A DNA stretch of 13,202 nt from an uncultured Ruminococcus sp. (GCA_905199285.1 CAJKFZ010000058.1:1-13202), one strand, 5' to 3'. Positions 1 through 5,795 are shown, numbered from the stretch's first letter. The notes: generated from the letters alone by a model not told the origin. Made by a program: numbers and translations.

Positions 1-361
1 CCATTTGATTGATCTGGTCTATGATAATATTAAATTGATTTGTGTTGGTAAGCTCCCGAATATTAGGTATTTTCTTGTTGAAATCACCGCTTGTTATTTT
101 ATCCAGTCCTTTGATGATATTTTTTACAGGACGTTCAACAGTTATTTTTCTTCGGATCATATCAATCATCCAAAATAAAAACGTAAGAATGAAAATATTT
201 AAAAAGGTAAGTTTCGCATTTTTTTCCAATATCTCACGTTCAAGATTCATTGACCGCAGAAATATCAGAAAAGAACAGGTTATTACAAAAGACATCGAAC
301 CAAAGAAACATACAAATCTCATTAAGGCAAAAGCAAATTTGTTCAGACTATTTCTCTTCAT
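1..361 (-). CDS. Sensor histidine kinase, N-terminal part (runs off left edge)
   Basis: Partial gene: 120 codons are visible from an ATG at 361, and the frame stays open to base 1. The start overlaps the stop of the upstream response-regulator gene as ATGA, the usual translational coupling of a kinase to its regulator. Two hydrophobic helices are visible, about residues 9-36 and 51-68, joined by only about 14 mostly charged residues. A HAMP-like linker follows (from about residue 69, with GLDKITSGDF). The dimerisation and ATPase domains lie outside the window. By family knowledge, kinases with such a short extracytoplasmic loop (intramembrane-sensing kinases) often respond to cell-envelope stress or to a membrane partner; applying that here is inference. 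Its substrate would be the adjacent regulator. Confidence 0.85.
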   Translation of the reverse strand, partial: MKRNSLNKFAFALMRFVCFFGSMSFVITCSFLIFLRSMNLEREILEKNAKLTFLNIFILTFLFWMIDMIRRKITVERPVKNIIKGLDKITSGDFNKKIPNIRELTNTNQFNIIIDQINQM

Positions 362-1029
362 TTCAGTACCGCCTTGTAGCCTAAACCATGAACTGTAACA
401 ATTTCAAAATCATCGCATTTTTCAAATTTTTCTCTCAGCTTTCGCATATATACATCAACTGTTCTGGAACTGCTGTCAGTTTCGGCGTCCCAGAACTCGT
501 TCATCAGTTGAGAACGGGTAAAGGTCCTTTTCGGATAAGACAACAACTTATACAGCAGATTGAATTCACGAACAGTCAAAGGAATGTCTTCGCCGTCAAG
601 AACAGCAGAGCGTTCCTCTACATCAAGAATAAGTTTTCCCACAATCAGCTTTTTGGAACTGGCAATTTTTGCACGTCTTAGCAAAGCACCAATTTTCAGA
701 AGCAGTTCATCAAGGTCGATCGGTTTTACCATATAGTCATCGATTCCAAGCCGATAACCACGCTGTTTTGAATTAAAATCATCTCTTGCGGTCATAAAAA
801 GAATCGGAATTTCCTGATTCAGTGAGCGTACAGTTTCGGCAAATTCAAATCCGTCGATTTTCGGCATCATAATATCAGATATAATAAGGTCAAACATATT
901 GCCGTACATTTCGTTATATGCGTCATTTGCATCAAGACAGCCGATTGTTTCGTAACCGTTTCTGTTAAGATAGGTGCAGACAGTTTTATTTAGCTCTTTA
1001 TCATCTTCTACAAGCAGTATTTTAAACAT
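358..1029 (-). CDS. OmpR/PhoB-family response regulator
   Basis: Two-domain transcription factor of 223 residues, the normal family length. The receiver domain (about 1-118) has the acidic pocket E8-D9-D10, phospho-acceptor D52 in SDIMMPKIDG, switch T80 in FMTARDD and K102 in VKPID. The C-terminal winged helix (about 126-223) has the typical TVREFNLLYKLL and SSRTVDVYMRKLREKFE segments and ends in VHGLGYKA. The ATG at 1029 is preceded by GGAGG at good spacing. The histidine kinase follows with a 4-nt overlap, so the two form one operon. Tandem TTAACA boxes in its own promoter suggest autoregulation, and four related boxes lie before the small membrane-protein operon at 1193-1838. The signal sensed is not evident. 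Confidence 0.96.
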   Translation of the reverse strand: MFKILLVEDDKELNKTVCTYLNRNGYETIGCLDANDAYNEMYGNMFDLIISDIMMPKIDGFEFAETVRSLNQEIPILFMTARDDFNSKQRGYRLGIDDYMVKPIDLDELLLKIGALLRRAKIASSKKLIVGKLILDVEERSAVLDGEDIPLTVREFNLLYKLLSYPKRTFTRSQLMNEFWDAETDSSSRTVDVYMRKLREKFEKCDDFEIVTVHGLGYKAVLK

Positions 1030-1059
1030 TTACAAGCCTCCATTTTCTGAATTTGCCTT

Positions 1060-1091
1060 ATCATAACATACTAATGTTAAAGTTTTGTTAA
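1060..1091 (-). promoter_or_regulatory. Predicted promoter of the regulator-kinase operon with two PhoP-like boxes
   Basis: Read on the minus strand, two TTAACA hexamers (1091-1086 and 1080-1075) are separated by 5 bp, giving an exact 11-bp direct repeat as bound by OmpR/PhoP-type regulators. A -10-like TATGAT (1065-1060) follows the proximal box after 9 bp. The same 9-bp arrangement is found upstream of the operon at 1467-1838. Binding by the adjacent regulator is inferred. Confidence 0.6.
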
Positions 1092-1123
1092 AGAATTGAT
1101 GTTCATAAAAAGTTTACAAGATA

Positions 1124-1148
1124 GGCGGAGCCTGTATTCCGCTCCGCC
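1124..1148 (-). terminator. Hairpin at the end of the small membrane-protein operon, possible terminator
   Basis: A perfect 8-bp GC-rich stem (GGCGGAGC at 1124-1131, GCTCCGCC at 1141-1148) with a 9-nt loop lies 44 bp past the stop of the 85-residue gene and before the next promoter. On the minus strand it is followed by TATCTTGT and only later by a T-run (CTTTTTA), so it is a less than ideal intrinsic terminator. The position fits separation of the two operons. Confidence 0.5.
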
Positions 1149-1192
1149 GTCTGATCGTTATTTTCTACCCGCATTTCTGCTTTTTTCAATGC

Positions 1193-1450
1193 TTACCTGT
1201 ATTCTGGCATTCTGTTCTTCTTTTTTCTTTTCATTTCAGCTTTTGCGGACTCGGTTCTCGCCTTCTGTTCTGCAGAAATTCTGCTTTTTGCATCTTCCAC
1301 TGTTTCGCCATCTTTAGTGAGAAAGCTGTCAACAAATTTGTCTTCAACCTTCTTATAAGTGCCGACCACGCTGTTTTCCACAGCCTTGTATGCTCCGACT
1401 ACCTTTTCTTCAATTTTCTTGTTTACCTCGACTAATTTTGACTTTGCCAT
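1193..1450 (-). CDS. Small charged helical protein, unknown function
   Basis: An 85-residue protein that I do not recognise. The start ATG at 1450 has an upstream GGAGGT. The gene begins 16 nt after the stop of the four-helix membrane protein gene, so they are probably co-transcribed. The N-terminal half contains a visible tandem repeat of 11 residues (VVGAYKAVENS, then VVGTYKKVEDK). This pattern can form a continuous amphipathic helix able to lie on a membrane or a coiled coil. The C-terminal third is very rich in Lys, Arg and Glu (KAEMKRKKKNR), with no signal peptide or membrane segment. Cytoplasmic, possibly membrane-surface associated, is an inference. Promoter boxes suggest control by the neighbouring two-component system. 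Confidence 0.8.
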   Translation of the reverse strand: MAKSKLVEVNKKIEEKVVGAYKAVENSVVGTYKKVEDKFVDSFLTKDGETVEDAKSRISAEQKARTESAKAEMKRKKKNRMPEYR

Positions 1451-1466
1451 TTTTCATTACCTCCAT

Positions 1467-1838
1467 TTATTTTATGCCCTTGATCATCGGAATCAATCCG
1501 AGTAAAAGAGCAATACCGACAATACCCACGATAATTCCCAGTATCATGAGACCTTCCCAGACCATTGTCATGCACATTGCGACACCAAAAACTATAGTTG
1601 AAATGACGCCGTAAATTACGATTCCGACTGTTCTGCCATTCACCTTAATTACAGGAGCATTTGTCATTTTTCTACGAACAATTACCATAGCCAGCAAAAC
1701 GACTGCTCCAATCACACCGCATACAACTCCAGGTGTGAATGCGTCCCATTCCGGTAAAAGCGCCATGCACATTCCCAGTGCAAAGATAAGCCCTCCAATC
1801 GTTGACATGACAAGTGTTACAAAGTTTTCCTTTTTCAT
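1467..1838 (-). CDS. Four-helix membrane protein with internal duplication, unknown function
   Basis: A 123-residue, strongly hydrophobic protein with about four predicted membrane helices. Halves 1 and 2 resemble each other: FALGMCMALL followed by GVVCGVIGAVVLLAMV in the first, FGVAMCMTMV followed by GIIVGIVGIALLLGLI in the second. Each has the motif [GA]MCM at the end of its first helix. This suggests an old duplication of a two-helix unit. The halves are linked by a basic segment (IVRRKMTNAPVIKVNG). GGAGG precedes the ATG at 1838. It is the first gene of an operon with the 85-residue helical protein, behind four 11-bp-spaced boxes of the kind bound by OmpR-type regulators. A role in envelope homeostasis or as accessory to the intramembrane-type kinase is speculative; I do not recognise the family. 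Confidence 0.82.
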   Translation of the reverse strand: MKKENFVTLVMSTIGGLIFALGMCMALLPEWDAFTPGVVCGVIGAVVLLAMVIVRRKMTNAPVIKVNGRTVGIVIYGVISTIVFGVAMCMTMVWEGLMILGIIVGIVGIALLLGLIPMIKGIK

Positions 1839-1892
1839 AATAAGTACCTCCGGTTTATTTTTGTCTCAGATGTTTCCTCATCTGTTGTATAT

Positions 1893-1946
1893 ATTCTAAA
1901 CCTCTATTGTTTGCGAAATGTTTGTGAGATGTTAGAGAAATGTTAA
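1893..1946 (-). promoter_or_regulatory. Promoter with four 11-bp-spaced OmpR/PhoP-like boxes
   Basis: On the minus strand the hexamers TTAACA (1946-1941), CTAACA (1935-1930), CAAACA (1924-1919) and CAAACA (1913-1908) begin exactly 11 bp apart. A -10-like TAGAAT lies at 1898-1893, 9 bp after the last box. One box per helical turn on the same face, with the proximal boxes covering the -35 region, is the layout of activation by a phosphorylated OmpR-family dimer array. The adjacent regulator is the obvious candidate, and its own promoter has the same box-to-minus-10 spacing. Confidence 0.68.
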
Positions 1947-1988
1947 AATGAACTTAAAATAAATTCTCTTCGGAAAACAAACTGACAC

Positions 1989-2858
1989 TCACGGCAGATT
2001 ATCTTTATTCGACAATAAGTATTCTATGAAACACTTTGCTGCAACAGGCAAACTGTTTTTATCCTTGTATCCGATCGCAAGCGTTCTGTAAATTGGCGGA
2101 TCTAACGGAATACATACGATGTCATAGTTGTTTCGCCTTAACATCAGTTCTGCAAGAATACTGATACCCAGTCCGGCTTCTGCCATTTTCATGATAGCAT
2201 AGTCATCATGAATCGTATATTTGATATTTGGTTCAAAACCTGCGGCATGAAATGCATTCAGCGGTTCACTGTAATGACCTTCTTCCAGAAGAATAAATGG
2301 CTCAGATACGATTTTCTCCAATTGTATGGTTTCGTGTTTTGCAAGACGATGGTCTTTCGGGAGTACAACAAGCATTTCCCCATCCTTGATTGTAATCGTT
2401 TCAAGATCTGTTACAGCCGGAGGTGTGATAAATCCAAAATCCACAGCTCCGGTTTTGATCCATTCCTGTATGGAGGTATAATCCCCTTGATGAAACAAAA
2501 ATTGAACTTTCGGGTACAATTCTTCAAAACCTTTGATGAGTTTTGGCATCCAGTGGCAGGTAATGCTTGAAATTGTACCGACACGAATGATTCCTGTTTC
2601 CAGTCCCTTGATTTCATTTGCCTTTTCCTGCATAGCACGATACTGCAAAATGCTCCGTTCAATAAACGGGTACAGTTTCTCCCCCTCTAATGTAAGTTTC
2701 ACGCCTGTTCTTGAACGTTGAAGCAGTTTGATCGACAATTCTTTTTCCAGAGAGGCGATCATCTGACTCATAGCGGACTGCGTATATCCCAATACGTCTG
2801 CTGCTTTTGTAAAACTGCCAAGTTCTATGATTTTTTCCAGTGCAATATAACGGTTCAT
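1989..2858 (-). CDS. LysR-type transcriptional regulator
   Basis: About 289 residues, normal for the family. The N-terminal winged helix-turn-helix is clear (GSFTKAADVLGYTQSAMSQMIASLEKELSI), followed by a linker helix. Then comes the two-lobed effector-binding domain, with a conserved start around IIRVGTISSI and GFITPP in lobe 1. I chose the ATG at 2858, because AAAGGTGA lies 10 nt upstream; the TTG nine bases earlier sits too close to that site. It is transcribed divergently from a GNAT-cupin operon, the classic arrangement for a LysR activator and its target. The co-inducer cannot be deduced. No terminator is visible between its stop and the next minus-strand promoter. Confidence 0.95.
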   Translation of the reverse strand: MNRYIALEKIIELGSFTKAADVLGYTQSAMSQMIASLEKELSIKLLQRSRTGVKLTLEGEKLYPFIERSILQYRAMQEKANEIKGLETGIIRVGTISSITCHWMPKLIKGFEELYPKVQFLFHQGDYTSIQEWIKTGAVDFGFITPPAVTDLETITIKDGEMLVVLPKDHRLAKHETIQLEKIVSEPFILLEEGHYSEPLNAFHAAGFEPNIKYTIHDDYAIMKMAEAGLGISILAELMLRRNNYDIVCIPLDPPIYRTLAIGYKDKNSLPVAAKCFIEYLLSNKDNLP

Positions 2859-2879
2859 GTCTGACAAATCACCTTTCCT

Positions 2880-2940
2880 AATGTTTGTATTAGAAACATT
2901 CGCTTTACTTATTATACTCCATGTGCTACAATAAAGTCAA
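2880..2940. promoter_or_regulatory. Divergent face-to-face promoters with LysR operator
   Basis: The minus-strand promoter for the LysR gene is TTGACT (2940-2935), 18 bp, TATAAT (2916-2911). The plus-strand promoter for the acetyltransferase is TTTACT (2904-2909), 17 bp, TACAAT (2927-2932) with an extended TG. The two overlap almost fully. A dyad of AATGTTT (2880-2886) and AAACATT (2894-2900) lies just past the predicted LysR transcription start. This is of the T-N11-A type expected for a LysR protein and would suit autorepression plus control of the divergent operon. A second small dyad, AGAAC-TT-GTTCT, lies at 2961-2972. Confidence 0.65.
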
Positions 2941-2991
2941 GCAAACCGGATTGCAATTTTAGAACTTGTTCTCAAAGTGGAGGTATACTTT

Positions 2992-3468
2992 ATGAAAGTC
3001 ATTGAATATCAGAAAAAATATAAGCAGGACTTTATCAGACTGAACACAGCGTGGGTGGAAAAATATTTTATCATGGAAGAAACTGACCGTGAAATTCTAT
3101 CGAATACTGATGATTTCATACAAAAAGGTGGCATGATATATTTTGCGGTTGAAAACGATCAGGTGCTTGCAACCTGTATGACAATCCCCGAAGATAACTA
3201 TACATGGGAAATTTTAAAGCTTGCAGCAGATGATCGTTACAGCGGTCACGGTGCGGGAAGTGCAGTTTTCAAGGCCTGCATGGATTACGCGATTGCACAT
3301 GGAGCAAAAAAACTCACTCTGATTTCAAATCACATTTTAAAACCCGCATTACACATCTATGAGAAATTCGGTTTTCGACAGGTCGAAGTAGACAGAACAG
3401 AATATGAACGATGTGATGTACAGTGTGAATATATCGTTCCAGTCAATAAAACAAAAATCAATGAATGA
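2992..3468 (+). CDS. GNAT-family N-acetyltransferase
   Basis: A 158-residue acetyltransferase with the single GNAT fold. The acetyl-CoA pyrophosphate loop is seen as LAADDRYSGHGAGSAVF (about 78-93), and the C-terminal motif as ALHIYEKFGF (119-128). The acceptor substrate is not deducible; stand-alone GNATs of this type acetylate small amines, antibiotics or protein N-termini. The start is the ATG at 2992, 8 nt after GGAGG. The upstream in-frame GTG at 2977 overlaps that ribosome-binding site and is unlikely. The cupin gene begins 24 nt downstream with its own ribosome-binding site, so the two form an operon, probably under the divergent LysR regulator. Confidence 0.92.
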   Translation: MKVIEYQKKYKQDFIRLNTAWVEKYFIMEETDREILSNTDDFIQKGGMIYFAVENDQVLATCMTIPEDNYTWEILKLAADDRYSGHGAGSAVFKACMDYAIAHGAKKLTLISNHILKPALHIYEKFGFRQVEVDRTEYERCDVQCEYIVPVNKTKINE

Positions 3469-3492
3469 TTCATATTAAAGGAGCTGTTTATC

Positions 3493-3810
3493 ATGGTAAC
3501 TAAAAAAGAAGATGCAAAGAAAAGAATGTTCAAAGGTGTTTCGCTGGATTCGCTGGCAGTCGGCGAAAAATCTATTGTCCGCAAAATGAATTATGTTGAA
3601 GGAAATTTTGCAGCGCTACACCAACATCCTCACGAGCAGAGCGGATATGTCATTTCGGGCAAATACCGTATGACGGTTGACGGGAAAGAATATGAATTGC
3701 AGCTGGGCGACAGCTATGCAATTCCGGGCAATGTGCCGCATTCCTTTGAAGTAATTGAAGGCGGTGAGGTCATTGATGTATTTACCCCGATCAGAGAGGA
3801 CTATTTATAA
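3493..3810 (+). CDS. Small single-domain cupin protein
   Basis: 105 residues, one cupin beta-barrel. Motif 1 appears as LHQHPHEQSGYVISG (42-56), with likely metal ligands among H43, H45, H47 and Q49. Motif 2 appears as GDSYAIPGNVPHSF (72-85), with H83 as the last ligand. The protein most likely binds one divalent metal. Such small cupins include isomerases, dioxygenases and ligand-binding proteins, and the reaction cannot be assigned. A ribosome-binding site AAAGGAG precedes the ATG. It is the second gene of the LysR-linked operon, and no intrinsic terminator was found after it, so read-through toward the ferredoxin gene is possible. Confidence 0.92.
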   Translation: MVTKKEDAKKRMFKGVSLDSLAVGEKSIVRKMNYVEGNFAALHQHPHEQSGYVISGKYRMTVDGKEYELQLGDSYAIPGNVPHSFEVIEGGEVIDVFTPIREDYL

Positions 3811-3879
3811 AATAGATGATAATGACTGATGCAATGGTAATGGGATATAATGATGAAAGTGTAGTAATAATTCTTGTTT

Positions 3880-3921
3880 TGTGACTATGTCACAGAATAA
3901 ATAAATCTCCTCCTGTATAAT
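3880..3921 (+). promoter_or_regulatory. Class II Crp/Fnr-type activator site and promoter of the ferredoxin operon
   Basis: A perfect palindrome TGTGAC-TAT-GTCACA occupies 3880-3894 (centre 3887). A consensus -10 TATAAT lies at 3916-3921, and no good -35 is present. With transcription expected near 3928, the dyad centre falls at about -41, the position from which Crp/Fnr proteins replace a -35 element. The spacing to the -10 is identical at the thioredoxin promoter (4711-4752). The likely activator is the Crp/Fnr protein encoded at 5085-5759, whose recognition helix has the RE...R residues suited to a GTGA half-site. Confidence 0.75.
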
Positions 3922-3947
3922 GTAAGTATGACAGGAGGAGATTTATT
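3900..3947 (+). repeat. 17-bp perfect inverted repeat that can bury the ferredoxin ribosome-binding site
   Basis: Arms 3900-3916 and 3931-3947 are perfectly complementary around a 14-nt loop. The right arm contains the GGAGG of the ferredoxin gene and ends directly before its ATG. The predicted start from the local promoter (about 3928) lies in the loop, so that transcript would lack the left arm and be freely translatable. A transcript reading in from the cupin gene would form the full hairpin and hide the site. No U-run follows, so it is not an ordinary terminator. It might alternatively be a protein-binding dyad. Confidence 0.8.
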
Positions 3948-4145
3948 ATGGTAAAAAGAAAAGCAGCAGTCAGTATCCGTGAATGCGTCGCCTGCGGATG
4001 CTGTATAAAGGTTTGCCCGAAAAATGCAATTGCCATTCCAAAAGGTATATATGCCGAAATTAATCATGAATTATGCGTCGGCTGTGGAAAATGTGCCAAA
4101 GAATGTCCTGCAAGCGTGATTACATTGGAGGTGACAGAACAGTGA
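3948..4145 (+). CDS. Small 2[4Fe-4S] ferredoxin
   Basis: A 65-residue bacterial-type ferredoxin. Two CxxCxxCxxxCP motifs are complete: C13-C16-C19-C23 and C43-C46-C49-C53, with an additional C18. Each set of ligands swaps its last Cys to the other cluster, as usual in this fold. It is a soluble, low-potential, single-electron carrier. The basic N-terminus (MVKRKAAVSI) is slightly longer than in minimal clostridial ferredoxins. GGAGG lies 8-9 nt before the ATG, inside the right arm of a strong inverted repeat. Its stop overlaps the start of the membrane Fe-S protein gene, so the ferredoxin is probably the dedicated electron partner of that protein. Transcription is probably driven by the Crp-type promoter upstream. 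Confidence 0.96.
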   Translation: MVKRKAAVSIRECVACGCCIKVCPKNAIAIPKGIYAEINHELCVGCGKCAKECPASVITLEVTEQ

Positions 4146-4738
4146 AGCAAAAGAAAAAATGGTATGACTATCTTTGGATATTCTCGCTTACATATCTGAT
4201 ATTAGGATTTTTCAATATTCTGTTTGCATGGCTCGGATTGCTTTGCTTTTTCATACCGATTATTATATCGGTTGTAAAAGGCAACAAGGCATATTGCAAC
4301 AGATATTGCGGACGAGGACAGTTATTTGCTTTGATAGGAGGAAAATTCGGACTTTCCCGTAAAAAAGACATTCCGAAATGGATGAAATCAAAATATTTCC
4401 GATACGGATTTCTGATCTTCTTTTTTGCGATGTTTTTCCTGATGCTTTGGAATACCTATCTGGTATTTTCAGGAATCAAAGACCTGAGCCAAACAGTAAA
4501 GCTGCTATGGACATTCAAACTTCCGTGGCACTGGGCATATCATGGAACGCTCTTTTCGCCGGGAGTGGCACAGTTTGCTTTCGGATTTTACAGCGTAATG
4601 CTCACATCTACCGTGCTTGGATTTGTTACCATGATTTTATTCAAGCCACGTTCATGGTGTGTGTACTGTCCGATGGGAACGATGACGCAATTGATCTGCA
4701 AAGCAAAAAGTGTGACCGTGTCACAGAAAGAAAAGTAA
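4142..4738 (+). CDS. NapH/YccM-like membrane Fe-S protein
   Basis: 198 residues with about four membrane helices (roughly 12-28, 30-45, 88-110 and 143-167) and two short cysteine motifs next to helix ends: YCNRYCGRG (C52, C56) and WCVYCPMG (C173, C176), with C186 nearby. This is the arrangement of the Fer4_5-type membrane proteins related to NapH, NosR and YccM, which pass electrons between ferredoxins or quinols and a partner across the membrane. The longer C-terminal ferredoxin domains of NapH are absent, and the separate ferredoxin just upstream may replace them. His130 and His134 in a hydrophobic loop could bind a cofactor; this is speculation. I chose GTG at 4142, which overlaps the ferredoxin stop as GTGA, 9 nt after GGAGGT. 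An earlier in-frame ATG at 4073 lies inside the ferredoxin gene and is unlikely. The electron acceptor is unknown. Confidence 0.85.
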   Translation: MKQKKKWYDYLWIFSLTYLILGFFNILFAWLGLLCFFIPIIISVVKGNKAYCNRYCGRGQLFALIGGKFGLSRKKDIPKWMKSKYFRYGFLIFFFAMFFLMLWNTYLVFSGIKDLSQTVKLLWTFKLPWHWAYHGTLFSPGVAQFAFGFYSVMLTSTVLGFVTMILFKPRSWCVYCPMGTMTQLICKAKSVTVSQKEK

Positions 4739-4752
4739 AAACAGGGTATACT
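4711..4752 (+). promoter_or_regulatory. Class II Crp/Fnr-type site and promoter of the thioredoxin gene, inside the upstream coding end
   Basis: TGTGAC-CGT-GTCACA (4711-4725, centre 4718) lies in the last codons of the membrane Fe-S gene. A -10-like TATACT follows at 4747-4752. The distance from dyad centre to -10 (29 bp) is identical to that at the ferredoxin promoter, and both sites also share the following GAA. This gives the thioredoxin gene its own activator-dependent promoter in addition to read-through. Confidence 0.72.
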
Positions 4753-4787
4753 AAAGATGTAAATAAAAATAAAGGAAGGTAATTCAT

Positions 4788-5096
4788 ATGTCAGTTTTAA
4801 GTGTAAATAAAATCAATTTTGATTCCGTAAAGGGAATCGATAAGCCGGTTCTTCTCGATTTCTATGCCGACTGGTGTGGTCCATGCCGTATGGTGTCTCC
4901 TTTGGTGGATAAGATCGCAGAAGAAAATCCGCAGTATCTGGTCGGAAAGATCAATGTAGATCAGGAACCGGAACTTGCACAGGTATTCGGAGTGACAAGC
5001 ATTCCAATGTTAGTCGTGATGAAAAACGGCAGAATCATTCAGAAATCTGTCGGAGCAAAACCAAAGCCGCAGATTCTTGCCATGTTAGAGGGCTAA
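4788..5096 (+). CDS. trxA: Thioredoxin
   Basis: A 102-residue cytoplasmic thioredoxin of usual length. The active site WCGPC spans residues 29-33, with redox cysteines C30 and C33. The conserved cis-proline is P73 in SIPML, and the C-terminal helix ends in ILAMLEG. There is no signal peptide, so it reduces disulfides, and possibly persulfides, inside the cell. GGAAGGT precedes the ATG at 4788. No thioredoxin reductase is adjacent. Within this cluster the reductant could come from the NAD(P)H:disulfide reductase at 5796 or a ferredoxin route, but this is inference. The 3' end overlaps the convergent Crp/Fnr gene by 12 bp. The gene is probably not the cell's only thioredoxin, given its specialised context. 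Confidence 0.95.
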   Translation: MSVLSVNKINFDSVKGIDKPVLLDFYADWCGPCRMVSPLVDKIAEENPQYLVGKINVDQEPELAQVFGVTSIPMLVVMKNGRIIQKSVGAKPKPQILAMLEG

Positions 5097-5759
5097 TTGA
5101 CGCAAACGCTTTTTATCAAGAATTTTTATACCCTTGCGTGAGACTTCAACTATTCCCTCGCCTGCAAAATATTTCAGCATTCTTGATACGACCTCACGGG
5201 CAGAGCCTATATATCGGGCTATCTGCTCATGAGTAAGCGTAATGGTATCGGAATTGATTCTTGCTGTCTCATCTGAGAGAAAAATCGCAAGCCGTCTGTC
5301 CATACTCATAAAGAGAATCTGCTGCATGACCCACATCACATCCGAAAAACGGCTGACGGCAGTTTCCAGTGCAAAAATTCTGATCTGCGGATTACGGGAG
5401 GAAACTTCCGCAAAAGCAGAACCGCTGATGACGTAGCATTCACTGTCTTCCTCTGCATCGACAAACACATCAAAGGTAATTGTTTTTAAGACGCATGAGG
5501 CGGATAGCATACACATATCCCCCTTATGCAGACGATACAATGTAATGTCTTTGCCGTCCTCCGACATGATGTAAAGCCGCAGACTGCCTGAACGCACAAA
5601 AATAACACCGGAGCATTCGTTCCCACCGTGAATATTTGCGCCTTTGGGATATGTCTGAACAAAGGAATTGCGGCAGATACATTCACGGTCAGATTCTGAT
5701 ATTTCGTTCCAGAACGGGAATATTTCCCGATAGACAGCTTCAAACAAATTTTGTTCCAT
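5085..5759 (-). CDS. Crp/Fnr-family transcriptional regulator
   Basis: 224 residues. The N-terminal cyclic-nucleotide-binding-like beta barrel (about 20-120) leads through a long dimerisation helix (about 125-155) to a C-terminal helix-turn-helix (about 173-200). The recognition helix contains AREVVSRML; R188, E189 and R193 match the Crp residues that read GTGA half-sites, and S192 is FNR-like. The N-terminal cysteine cluster of an Fe-S FNR is missing. Cysteines C83 and C89 (CMLSASC), plus C27, C29, C49 and C108, leave room for thiol, persulfide, nitrosyl or haem sensing; the effector is unknown. AGGAG lies 8 nt before the ATG at 5759. It is divergent from the CoA-disulfide reductase gene across 36 bp and convergent with thioredoxin. 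It is the likely activator at the two TGTGAC palindromes. Confidence 0.94.
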   Translation of the reverse strand: MEQNLFEAVYREIFPFWNEISESDRECICRNSFVQTYPKGANIHGGNECSGVIFVRSGSLRLYIMSEDGKDITLYRLHKGDMCMLSASCVLKTITFDVFVDAEEDSECYVISGSAFAEVSSRNPQIRIFALETAVSRFSDVMWVMQQILFMSMDRRLAIFLSDETARINSDTITLTHEQIARYIGSAREVVSRMLKYFAGEGIVEVSRKGIKILDKKRLRQLAL

Positions 5760-5795
5760 TGAAAAAACTCCTTTCAGAAAAGAGGTACAATATAT

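Noticed and set aside
1908..1946. Short direct repeats as a CRISPR array
   Set aside because: Units of 6 bp at 11-bp steps lack repeat and spacer length; they match regulator boxes instead.
4378..4782. Plus-strand 134-codon frame within the membrane Fe-S gene
   Set aside because: An alternate frame of a gene with clear membrane helices and Cys motifs; it has no ribosome-binding site and no family features.
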